Source: Elymus sibiricus
Lineage: Eukaryota > Streptophyta > Magnoliopsida > Poales > Poaceae
Assembly: GCA_039707655.1 (NCBI GenBank)
Contig: CM077672.1
Coordinates: 458,778,390 to 458,842,389 of the forward strand
Direction of reading: 5' to 3'
Length of the DNA stretch: 64,000 bases
Made by a program: the position numbers and the translations under genes. Each line of letters opens with the position of its first letter. Within the stretch, counting starts at the first letter, position 1. This document shows, one piece after another, positions 33,957 through 44,283 of the stretch. Under the pieces are notes generated by a model. The model made no database searches. It saw only the letters and a list, made by a program, of their open reading frames with translations, and was not told the DNA's origin.

Positions 33957-35233
33957 GGAACATCTTCAGGGTTACACAGCCACCCGACCCCCGCGTCGTC
34001 CCTAGGGCGGCTCGGGGGAACCCTAGTTGCGCCGCCGCCGCCCCCCTCTACAGCAAGCTCCCCTCCCGCCGCTGCCGGATGAGTCCGCCGGGCGAAGCCC
34101 GCGCCGGAGGACGGTGGCGGCGGGGATCTCCGCGCGCGCGGCGGCCTCGGTTGCCGGCGTGAGCCCGTGGTGGTGGGAGACTCATCCTCAGCGTCTCTGG
34201 CCGGCGTGGCGGCTGCCCGGCGCGGCGTCCTCGTCCTCTCGCGGGTGATGGGCTGCCGGCTGCTCGTGGCTGCCTCGACGCGACGACGTCCCGAGGTTTC
34301 AGATCTGACCATGGCGGGCTCGGCCGATCTGGCCCGTCAGCTTCGGCCGGCGGTGAGGTTGGTGGTTGTGCGTGGTGATGGCGCCACCACCGCGCAGGAG
34401 GTGCTTGGGCCAGTGGGTTCGCATGCTGGCGGCGCTGGGGTTCCCCCATCCTCGTCCGGCAGCGTGAGGGTGCGGAGGTAGGGTTGCTCTGGGCGAAAGC
34501 CAACGGCGCGGCGTCTGCGGATGTCGCTCTCCTCCTGGGGGCCGTCGTGGAGCTCTCCGACCTTCTCCGCTCTCGGGTCACTTTCTTCGGGTGAAAGCCT
34601 AGGACCTGCGGTGCAGGGCCAGACGATGGCGTGACACGTCGCTTCCCTTCCTGAGGGCGTCGTCTTGAAGATAGTGATTCCCTGCGTGCTTTCCCGGGGC
34701 TGGACTTGCACGGCATCGCGGCAGGTGGCCGGCGATGCGCCCAGAGGTGGAGCGGTGTTTCCTCCTCCGCATTGAAGACGGCGGATCTCGGCGGCGTGGC
34801 GCAGTGGAGTCTCGGCGTTCGATGCGTGTAGATGGACTCGCGCAGGAGGTTGGAGCTATCTGGCGTCGTGGTGACGTCGATGGTAGGCCTCGCAAGGTCG
34901 ATGCGTCGGCAAATGCTCTGAAGATGTCGGTGGAAGACGGCGGCGGTGGCCTCTGAGAGTGCGCCAAACCGGTGTGTGCCCCAGACCCGGCAATGGCTTG
35001 GTTGGGGCCTCCGGTTTTAGATGTTAGGCTTTGCTGCGAGGTCTATTTGGTATTAGGCTCGGACTATCAGCACCCCTTCATCAAGTGGATAGGAGTAGCG
35101 ACATATGTTGCCAGGACGGTGGCTTCAGACTTACTGATGTATTTCTTTGTAAGGTCTTCGTGAATAATTAATAAAGTGGCTGCATGCATCGCCCAGATGC
35201 AGAGGCCGGGGGTCTTCCTCCTTTTCAAAAAAA
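33957..35233 (+). mobile_element. Non-autonomous LINE-like retroposon with 16-bp target duplication
   Basis: AAGTTCTTCTCTTGCA occurs at 33941-33956 and 35234-35249, and the element ends in a run of A (35227-35235). The 3' end (AATTAATAAAGTGGCTGCATG, then GATGCAGAGGCCGGGGGTC and CCTCCTTTTC before the poly-A) is a tail I have seen often in Triticeae non-LTR elements. The 5' 900 bp are very GC-rich and start like a LINE leader (CTAGGGCGGCTCGGG). No reverse transcriptase is present. Long frames on both strands here are by-products of GC richness. Confidence 0.85.
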
Positions 35234-35496
35234 AAGTTCTTCTCTTGCACAAGTGGAGAAACATGGGATATGTACTAAGACGATCAGAAATACTACTTAG
35301 GGTGATTAAATATCTTTTCCTTGGACTTCCTTATGAGAATATCACTCCGATCATATCCACCAACCTCTAGTATAAATTTAAAGCATGATGTGAGAAATAT
35401 CAAGCGGCACATGTTTTTCCTCACTTTATGATGAGCAAGCACAAATGGCAATGCGACCATTCCAGTAGATCAAAATATTTTGGGTCTAGTAATCAC

Positions 35497-35692
35497 CTAT
35501 AGGCGCATGTAGTGGCTGATCCCATAGGTGATGTCCCCGAGCGGCACTTTCCTAGTACCTGTTCGTACGCGAATGACACTATCAAGCCGCTTCCCTCCAG
35601 CCGCCGGCTCCCTCTCCGCCCAGGTATGCCTTGTCTTCCCCCTCAACGACAGCCCGCCCATGCCACAAAGATGTAAAAATAGATACGGGAGC
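35497..35692 (-). CDS. Candidate exon, unknown gene
   Basis: On the minus strand an acceptor TTGATTTGCAG precedes 35692. The first frame reads APVSIFTSLWHGRAVVEGED; a second, overlapping frame reads EPAAGGKRLDSVIRVRTGTR and then PLGDITYGISHYMRL to a stop at 35497. Both look codon-like, so a one-base indel near 35600 may have broken one exon. Family unknown. Confidence 0.3.
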
Positions 35693-36215
35693 CTGCAAAT
35701 CAATCAACATGTAGTTGTTACAATCTAGTCACTACGGTTCTAAGGAAAGGCTTGATAAAAAGGCAAAAGGAAAAGCAAGGTACAGAAATAGAAGTTTCCC
35801 ATACTGTTTTTCAAGAGTGGCTTTGAGATATTCACATGAAGTATCTTAACAGAGCAGCATGGAGTACTCACATTTAAAATTTGAAAAAATTATATGAAAT
35901 GCATATCATGTCTATCACCATAGAAACAAAGCAATGAAAAATGAGGCAATCAATTGAGCAGTGCATCAAACATACAACAAAAACTATTGTTGTCCACATC
36001 AATGTCACTAATAGTAACACTAAAATATCGTTTTTACCCTCACATAATGACATAATAGCTATGACACGAAAATACAAAATTTATTTCTTGACGCATGAAC
36101 AGCTACTGTAATTTTCTATTAACTAACAAATGAAACCGATGTACGAATTTTTATAATTACGGTAATTGTAACCATCTACTACAGTTTGTAAGATCTAACT
36201 TTGGCAAAACCATAC

Positions 36216-36355
36216 ATCTAACTTGGGATCGTAAGAGCCATCTGAATTGCGTGAGGCACATCCATCTTGTGCCAACGCCCAATAGCTTCTTGAAACTATA
36301 ACATGGTCGTTAGTACTGCTCTCCACCTCCAGATCCTTACCAAAACCAGATAAAA
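36216..36355 (-). CDS. Candidate internal exon, unknown gene
   Basis: 140 bp on the minus strand with canonical borders: acceptor ATATAATGCAG at 36356 and donor GTATGG below 36216. The open frame is LSGFGKDLEVESSTNDHVIV then SRSYWALAQDGCASRNSDGS (46 codons plus 2 nt). Composition and clean splice sites suggest a real exon. The protein was not recognised. Confidence 0.4.
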
Positions 36356-37297
36356 CTGCATTATATACCATAGAAATCATAATAAGCAAAATACATTCTA
36401 GAGTCGAGGTGAGAGCACAGCAGCTAAAGCATTTTAATTAATGGTAGGTCGCAGATTAGTCTGTACATGCAAAGTGTGAACTACTAAAGTCTTCTGGCTT
36501 CTTGCCCATGCCAAAAGGACCATAGCCATAACTGGAAGTCCAAAGGGACGACAAATAAGTTTGCTCACATGCATGTCACTTATATTACAAAAAACATTTC
36601 AGTTATGCAAGCTGCAGATACGCTGCTAAAGGATATCACATTTTGTTAGCAAGATTGACCAAACAGTGCTTCCAACGAAGATAAAAACTAACTTTCTGGA
36701 ATAACCCTGTTTCATTTCGTTCTTATTTATTTATTGGGCACTTTAGGAAAATGCATTGATCAAGTAAATAAAAATACATCATCACATGCTCAGTGAAAAA
36801 GTTTACTATAAGTGGGCAGATGTAGAATGTTTCAAAGCATACCAGAACATAAGGTGTCATGATGGATATTTATTCTTTCTATAGAAAGTCACAATGGTAA
36901 TAGCAATTCCTTTGAATTCTTCGCGCTGTAAAATATATATGTGCATGCTTGATTGTAATAATTGTCACAATGGTAATAGCTACAACTGGGAATGGAAAAC
37001 ATAAACTTTTTGTTTCTAGAAAACATATTAAACAACTTGTCTGCACAAAGGGGCAACATCCCCTGTTGAAGTCTTTGATGTAATTTAGGCCCGACAATAA
37101 TAATGCAAACCTTCACATCAAAGTTAAGGTATTGACAAATTATTATGTAGAAACCTGTTTACAGCAAAGTACTTCAATAGTGCAACAAACTAAGCAAAGT
37201 ATCCCACTTATGCGGGATATGGATCGTTTTGCAAGGACACAATACAAATATGTGTAGAGAGGGCGATTGAGTTAAGAGAAAGGCAGTGGCGGCTTAC

Positions 37298-37368
37298 TGT
37301 GGGCTCGTATTTGCACGCGCGTTGCTCCTGCTGCATGGAGATGAACGACTCCTGCTTGGCTGAGACAT
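37298..37368 (-). CDS. Candidate first coding exon, unknown gene
   Basis: The ATG at 37368 opens a 23-codon serine/arginine-rich frame (MSQPSRSRSSPCSRSNARAN) ending at a GTAAGC donor. A purine-rich leader precedes it. It may belong with the exon at 36216-36355, but the phases require at least one exon between them. Confidence 0.3.
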
Positions 37369-37829
37369 GAAATCCTTTTCCTCTCTCCCCCTCTGCATCT
37401 GCAATCGTGCAATCTGTTTTCGCCGAGAGAAAAAACGCGCGAGGATCTGAACCTCGATCCAAATCCAAGGTGAATAGAATGTGACGAGATGGGTGGAGAG
37501 TAATTAGCACTAAATTATGGGGTAACCAACCAACTAATTTGTTTCTACTACAAGACGATCTGGGGAGATGCAGATATCAATAACATGCATAAAAGTATTT
37601 CTTAAAACTAATCATGCATAAAAAAATCAGCTTTCAGTATTACATACTTCCGCCTCCTTCATATGCTCTACAACTTTGCTTTTACTGCTATATCAAATTC
37701 TCAATTGTTTAAACCCAGTTTTGATTTTAAACATTTATATTCAGATTCTAGTTAGTAGTTGCATTAGCCAGGAACTAATTCTTCAATCCACACATCATTC
37801 AATGATCTCAGGAGTAGGTAGAAGTTTAC

Positions 37830-38028
37830 CCTTGAAGTGAAGACAAAAGATTCACATGACTTCATCGAATTCTTGGTCCAATCTTCATCCTCCACTTCTT
37901 TTCCGCTCTTTTCTGTTTCTTCTCCATTGGTTACCGCCTCAGATGATGAAGTAACATATCGCCAGAATCTGCTCCTATGCTTCCCGATCCTCAATTCTTC
38001 TCTCCTTAGCCCTTGCCTGATATATCAT
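37830..38028 (-). CDS. Candidate exon, unknown gene
   Basis: An open stretch on the minus strand with acceptor CTCAGTTAG and donor GTAAAC. It encodes RFWRYVTSSSEAVTNGEETE then a charged tail KSGKEVEDEDWTKNSMKS. It lies upstream of the candidate start at 37368, so it is either a 5' exon or a different locus. Confidence 0.25.
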
Positions 38029-38729
38029 CTAACTGAGACAATCAAATAGCATCAGCTTTACACAACTTGCAAATAAGATGTGAACTACAGTACACCCATT
38101 TAATGAATGTGTTGATACAATAAACATGAGAACAGACAGGGAGGAGCTCAGAACAGATCCGTGTGCTCGTTGAGCTCCTAGCTCTGGGAGTCGTCCAATG
38201 CAAATCAAGTGAAATTAGGAAGCAATGTTACTCGGATGTAAAAGAATAGTAGTAAAAAATTCAGACGCCTTAGATTGAAGAATAGAGATACTTCTAATCA
38301 TAATTTAGCATGCAACCTAGAGTAGCCCATGTGTTCAATATAAGTGCTTGCATTACCTCATAGCATTTTTTTATACTCATTCAGAAAGTTGGAGGCAATA
38401 ACTGTCCAAAAATATCCAGCTTCTCCTGAAACATTATAGAAACATCACGCCGCTGGCACCCTGATTTTTACTGATTTTTTTTTCTGAAACATCATTTTAA
38501 ACGGGCCATCTCCAGCATTTCCGCACAAATATATGGGCTACTGTAGGTCAGTGGTTCGAGTTACCGAAAGAAAATACATCAACGTCTGCAATTTAGACGT
38601 CTGCAATTAAGAAGAATGTACTTGTAGCCATCCAAAAAATGCAGTACTTGTTCAAGTACCATGTTAATTATAAACCAATAGAACCCAATAGCACGACCTT
38701 GAGTCTGTTTGGAAACGACAGCAACTAGC

Positions 38730-40868
38730 TGTAGGAGATATGCCCTAGAGGCAATAACAAATGTTATTATTTATCTCCATGTTTGTAGTTAAGTTTATAT
38801 TCCGTGCTATAACTGCTATGGTTCTCGAGTCTGCAATAACCACGAGGCTCGGAGGAAGACTCATATGCACGTGTGGAATAATAAACGGTAAAAAGTATTC
38901 CTAGTCTGGCCTCTAAGACTAGCTCAAGTGTTGCATGATGGTTCTGTTTTCCTGATCATGGGCATGACTATGCCGGCAACTTTGAGGGCACAATGTTAGG
39001 AGAACACTTGTGTTGAATCGACCCGAATTGATGTTATGCTATGAGATACATTCGTCACAAGTTAATGGTTAATAACACAGAGCAGTTAACGTTTGCATAA
39101 TTCCTTAGACCATGAGAGTGTCGAGTTTCTTCATGCTTGCTTCATGAACTTTGGGGTTTGTTAAGCGTCATCCTTAAATGGGTGGCTATTACGGCGGCTT
39201 ACGGGTTCATGGAAAAGTATGTCAAGTGACTTGATAGCTCAAGATTGGGATTTGCTCCTCCGACGATGGAGAGATATCTCTGGGACCTCTCGGTGTTACG
39301 GTATCCATCATCGTCTGGCCAGACACAAATGTGATTTGATCACAGGGGTGCCGGAACACGGAAACGAGAAAAGAGAACAAAACCGATAACGAGGTAACTG
39401 GCATTGTGGACAAGTGTTGATCCACGGGGATGCCGATGTTTCTCACCTCAGGTATTTGTAACATATCGCGAAGCAACAGGAATAGCACACGGCAACTGGA
39501 GGTTCACTCGAATTTTCATTCGTGTGGGTATAGGGGTCAATATGGGTGTCCACGGCTCCGATGTTGATCATTAATCGGAAAGAGTTCCGGTCATGTCTAT
39601 ACTTCACCGAACCTATAGGGTCACACGCTTAAGGGTCATCTATCTGCTGAATACTAGACAAGGAGTCTGAGAGAAAATCACCGAAAAAGTTTCGGACGAA
39701 ACGGAAACGTTCCGGAGAGAACACCGGAATAGTTTCGGTGAAACTGAAAAGTTGTTTCAGGGTATTCCATTAAGTCATATTGGTTTCGGCACACGCCTGG
39801 AAATTCTTGGAGGGTGCCAGAATTGTTCTGGTAACTTCTGGAATTTTTCCGGAGAGAAAAACCGGAAATGTTCCGGAGCAGCCGGAACCGCAATGGTAGC
39901 TTTTCGCTGAAGAAAAACATTGTTCCGGAATTGTTTCGGAATACGTTCAAAATTGTTTTAGTGGGTACTGGAATTATTCTAGGCACACAGAAATAATTTG
40001 GGATTTAACGGAGGCAGAAAAATGTCTTCGTGAATAATGAAAGTGCTTTTTGGTTACTTTATGGAAAGCCAGCTTTTGGGATATTTCCAAAAGGCTTCTA
40101 GAAGGGCTTGGGGGCCAAGGAAGCCCCTCATGGGGGGGGCCAAGGGGTGGCCGGCCAAAGGAGGTGGAGCTCCTTGGAGCTCCACATGCCATCCCTTTTT
40201 GCTTTATTCTTTTTATGTAAGACATAAAGTGGGGGTACTTTTGGTATTTTTGAATGCCAACTTTACCCCTTGGCTTTCCTATAAATAGAGGTGGAGGGGT
40301 GCACTCCACACTCATCCCTTGCTCTCATACACATGCCATGCTCGTCTGGCTCTCTCTCTCTCCCTCCCACGAAAAGAGTTTTCGTAGAGCCGAAAGGCTG
40401 TCTGGGTTCCGGTGGGAACTAGTTCTGGACGGCGAAGCCCTGCCGGATAGATGACACCGTATGTGTGCAACTCTGTAGAGAGATCGTAGTTTCGGTCTTA
40501 GTTCGAGAGTGCCTCCCGAAGGGCTGTCCGAGTAACCGTCCGAGTTTCGAGGGTCCTCCCGAAGGGCTGTCCGGGTGACTGTCCGAGTTTCGAGGGTCCT
40601 CCCGAAGGGCTGTCCGCGACACCGTACGAGGGACTGTCCGACCGCCTCCCGGAGGGCTGTCCGAGGGGCAGACGAGGGAGTACATCCTCGCGGTTGGGAG
40701 GTTGTAAATCCTAGCTGCGGGGATCTGCACCGCCGATCGTCATCGACTCTACTTCCGCTGCGCTACGAGTCGGTAACGAAAAGATCAAACCTTGTATGCA
40801 GTCTTCATAGTGGTCCTGGGCTGGTGCGTAGGTCGGAAATTTTTTGTTTTCTGCTGCGTTCCCCTACA
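38730..40868 (+). mobile_element. Copia-type solo LTR (2139 bp)
   Basis: Begins TGTAGGAGATATGCCCTAGA, ends CTGCGTTCCCCTACA, and is flanked by a perfect 5-bp duplication CTAGC (38725-38729 and 40869-40873). It is the same family as the split copy at 3878-12412, in the opposite orientation. A TATA box (TATAAATA, 40280-40287) marks the LTR promoter. Tandem ~50-bp units with GTTTCGAGGGTCCTCCCGAA lie at 40510-40625. There is no interior or second LTR. Confidence 0.95.
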
Positions 40869-40873
40869 CTAGC

Positions 40874-41840
40874 TTCACCAGCAGAGAAAGAAAATACTTA
40901 TGTACTAACTGGAGGCCGACTTCACGTACTATACTAAATGGTTTATAACTAAAACTAAAATGGAACTAATCTGCTGGGACAAATCACAGTACTTTGCTGG
41001 ATGCGTATTAATATATTACGTATATCTCAGTGTTGCTGTTGCGTACCTTGCAAGCAGAGGCTTGCTTGTCCCGGTTTCAATACGTCTGCATGCATCGATC
41101 AGGTCCAGAGTTCAGTACGTCTGCATGCCCTGATCAGCTGCGTTGCTCGTACGTTGCATGCACTGATCTGGGTGCTGGAAGATGGGGCGGGGCGGGGTGG
41201 AGGCATCCTGTTGGCGGCGGCCGCTTCAGTACGGTGGAAGACGACGACAGCGGGAGACGGTGCGATCCGGCAGAAGAGGCCTCGATGGCGGCAGCCGCGG
41301 TGTGATCCAGACAGGAGACGGCGGCGCGATCCAGGCAGGAGACGACGCGATCCGGGCGACAGCTGCGACGGATGCACAAGAACGATGCGGCGGTCATGAT
41401 CCTGTGCAGGGAAGGAGATGGGCTTCGATGGTGGACGGCCGGCGAGGACGAGGTCCTCCTGTTCAATGCGTGATTGCACGATTGATACGTGATTGATGCC
41501 ATTGACTGGCGAGGGCGTGGGCCGCTCTGTGGGGCATCGCTGGAGATCCGCGGCGGCGGCGGTTCCTCTCAGACCTCGGCGGCGGCGACTCGTCTCGGAT
41601 CTCGGCGGCGGCGAAGGGGTCCGCGATGGCGGCTGGGGCATCCTTGACGATCGACATAGGAAACAGATCGAGGGGAGCCTCGTTGCTTGATTTTTTTCGT
41701 TAGGTGCAAGGAGAGACGAAAAAAACCAGACGATGGTGGGAGAAGAGACGAAAAAAACAGACGAAAGTGGGGGACGAAAAAAAACCGTGGATGCTAGCCT
41801 ACCAACTGCTCCATTAGGAGTAGAGATGTGATTGCTGACT
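40874..41840. other. Spacer upstream of the receptor-kinase pseudogene
   Basis: 41160-41660 is GC-rich with CGGCGGC and GATCC(A/G)G(A/G)CAG repeats and long frames on both strands (180 codons on the minus strand at 41099-41641, start ATG). The product is Arg/Ser/Pro-rich and shows no motif, so I do not call a gene. 41690-41800 holds three GACGAAAAAAAC-like repeats. Confidence 0.35.
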
Positions 41841-41855
41841 GAATTTTGTAATTAA

Positions 41856-41873
41856 TATTTCAAAAAAAAAAAA
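41856..41873 (+). mobile_element. 18-bp micro-retroposition (TATTTC plus poly-A)
   Basis: GAATTTTGTAATTAA occurs at 41841-41855 and 41874-41888 with only TATTTCAAAAAAAAAAAA between. The paralogous sequence near 26052 has a single copy (GATTTTGTAATTAATGG) and no insert. This is the structure expected of an extremely 5'-truncated LINE-driven insertion. Confidence 0.65.
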
Positions 41874-42118
41874 GAATTTTGTAATTAAGAGTCGTCAACT
41901 CGCAACGCAGTCAACTGGAAACGCAAGAATAATTTTTAAAGCAATTTTACAGGCTTTTGCGTTTTTTTTGGGTGAATTTTTGGTTGACCAAGACTTGGAA
42001 GATTGCATGGTGAATATGCTTTGCTGTTGGTTTCCCTCCATTTCCCTTTTGCTTCAAACAAGCTTACAAAGCTAGCTGATCAAGGACTAGGAGTGGACAA
42101 TCGAAGGAGAGAGACGAG

Positions 42119-44283
42119 CGTGGTACAGCTCAGCTGAGCAGCAAGGCACGCTTCTTCTTAGTCTTCTTCTCATTGTCGCTCGTGTGCTGCGTTGGGGCGT
42201 CCAATGGCGCTGCCGCCACGGGCGACGAGGCGACGACGCTGCTGGCCACCAGGGCCTCGCTCGTCGACCCACTGCGGGAGCTCCGGGGCTGGGCTCGGTG
42301 CCGCATTGCGGCTGGAAGGGCGTGCGCTGCGACGACCTGGGCGCGGTCACCGGCCTTGACCTCGCGGGCATGAACCTGAGCGGCGCCATCCCGGACGACG
42401 TCCTCGGCCTTAGATCGCTCACCTCGGTCGTGCTCCGGAGCAACGCGTTCACGGGCGGGCTGCCCGAGGCTTTGGTGTCGATCCCGACGCTCCGGGAGTT
42501 TGACGTCAGCGACAACGGCTTCGCCGGCCGGTTCCCTGCCGGCCTCGGCTCGTGCGCCTCGCTGGCGCACTTCAACTCGTCCGGAAACAACTTCGCCGGG
42601 CCGCTCCCGGCCGACCTCGGCAACGCCACCGAGCTCAAGACCCTCGACGTCAGGGGCGGCTTCTTCTCTGGCACGATCCCCGAGAGCTACGGCAGGCTCC
42701 GGAAGCTCAAGTTCTTGGGGCTCGCGGGCAACAACCTCAGCGGCACTCTCCCGGCTGAGCTATTCGAGCTCACGGCGTTGGAGCAGATCATCATCGGCTA
42801 CAACGAGTTCACCGGCCCGATCCCGGCGGCCATTGGCAAGCTCAAGAACCTCCGGTACCTTGACATGGCGATCGGCGGCTTGGAAGGCCCCATCCCGCCG
42901 GAGCTCGGTCGGCTGCCGGTGCTCGACACCGTGTTCCTTTACGGGAACAACGTCGGCGGCGAGATACCCAAGGAGTTCGGCAACCTGTCCTCCCTCGTCA
43001 TGCTCGACCTCTCTGAAAATGCACTCACCGGCGCGATCCCACCGGAGCTGGCGCAGCTCGCCAACCTGCAGCTGCTCAATCTCATGTGCAACCGGCTCAA
43101 GGGCGGCGTCCCGGCGGGCGTCGGCGAGCTTCCCAAGCTGAAGGTGCTCCAGCTGTGGAACAACTCCCTCACCGGCCCGTTGCCGCCGTCGCTCAGCGCC
43201 GCGCAGCCGCTGCAGTGGCTCGACGTGTCGACGAACGCGTTGTCCGGGCCGGTGCCTGCTGGCCTCTGCGGCAGCGGCAATCTGACCGGGCTGATACTGT
43301 TCAACAATGCCTTCACGGACCCGATCCCGACGAGCCTTGCCACGTGCTCGGCGCTGGTCCGCCTGCGCGCGCACAACAACCGGCTGAACGACACGGTGCC
43401 GGCTGGGTTGGGGAAGCTGCATCGCCTGGATGGCCTGGAGCTGGCCGGGAACGAGCTCTCCGGCGCGATCCCGGACGACCTGGCGGTCTCGACGTCGCTC
43501 TCCTTCATCGACCTCTCACGCAACCGGCTGCGATCGGCACTGCCGCTGCACATCCTCTCCATTCCGATGCTGCAGACGTTCGTCGCCGCGGGCAACGAGC
43601 TGACCGGAGGCGTGCCGGACGAGCTCGGCGACTGCCGGTCACTCTCCACCCTCGACATGTCGAGCAACCGGCTCTCCGGCGCGATCCCGACCGGCATCGT
43701 GTCGTGCCACCGGCTCGCGTCTCTGATCCTTGGGAGCAACCGCCTGACGGGTCAAATCCCCGGCGCGGTCGCGACGATGCCGGCACTGTCCGTCCTCGAC
43801 CTCTCCAACAACTTCCTCTCAGGCGAGATACCGAGCAGACTGGGCAGCTCGCCGGCGCTCGTGATGCTCAGCGTGGCGCACAACAACCTCACCGGTCCCG
43901 TGCCGGTGACGGGGCTGCTGAGGACGATCAACCCCGACGACCTCGCCGGGAACCCGGGCCTCTGCGGCGGCGTCCTGGCGCCGTGCACGGCCAGCGCTCC
44001 GCGGGCTTCGGCCTCCATACTCCGGCGCTCGCACGTGAAGCACAACATCGCCGCCGGGTGGGCGATCGGCATCTCGGTCACACTCGTGGCTTGCGGAGCC
44101 GCCTTCCTCGGTAAGGTGCTGTACCAGCGGTGGTACGCGAATGGTGCTGTATGCTGCGCCGCCGCCGAAAAGGACGGGAGCGGCTCGACGGCGTTCCAGC
44201 GGCTAGGTTTCACCGGCGCCGAGGTGATCGCGTGCGTCAAGGAGGGCAACATCGTCGGCGGCAAGTCCAGCCATCCATCATGA
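42119..44283 (+). pseudogene. LRR receptor-like kinase pseudogene (MIK1/PXL type), kinase domain lost
   Basis: The predicted product has a secretory signal (FFLVFFSLSLVCCVGA, 42149-42199), an LRR N-terminal cap ending PHCGWKGVRC, 21-22 plant-type LRRs of 24 residues (about 42340-43920), a GNPGLCGG C-cap, a transmembrane segment (about 44044-44115), and the juxtamembrane FQRLGFTGAEVIACVKEGNIVG. It stops where the glycine-rich loop should begin (TGA 44281-44283), so all kinase subdomains are absent. The signal/cap frame (42119-42290) and the LRR frame (from about 42290) differ by one base near 42288-42296, and no ATG precedes the signal in frame. Otherwise about 660 codons are open, with the high GC3 usual of grass genes. 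Relatives are plasma-membrane receptors for peptide or pollen-tube cues. A truncated decoy product is conceivable but the frameshift argues against it. Confidence 0.9.

Noticed and set aside
34048..34716. 222-codon and 124-codon minus-strand ORFs
   Set aside because: They lie in the GC-rich body of the 33957-35233 retroposon, overlap open frames on the other strand, and have low-complexity R/P/S composition.
38730..40868. A protein-coding locus suggested by short ORFs and a TATA box
   Set aside because: The whole interval is a solo LTR with a perfect TSD; the TATA box is the LTR promoter.
41099..41641. 180-codon minus-strand ORF as a gene
   Set aside because: An R/S/P-rich frame in a GC-rich repeat-containing stretch, with a competing frame on the other strand and no motif or splice support.
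42760..43739. Long antisense ORFs opposite the LRR gene
   Set aside because: High GC3 on the coding strand removes stops from other frames; the LRR pattern fixes the real frame.
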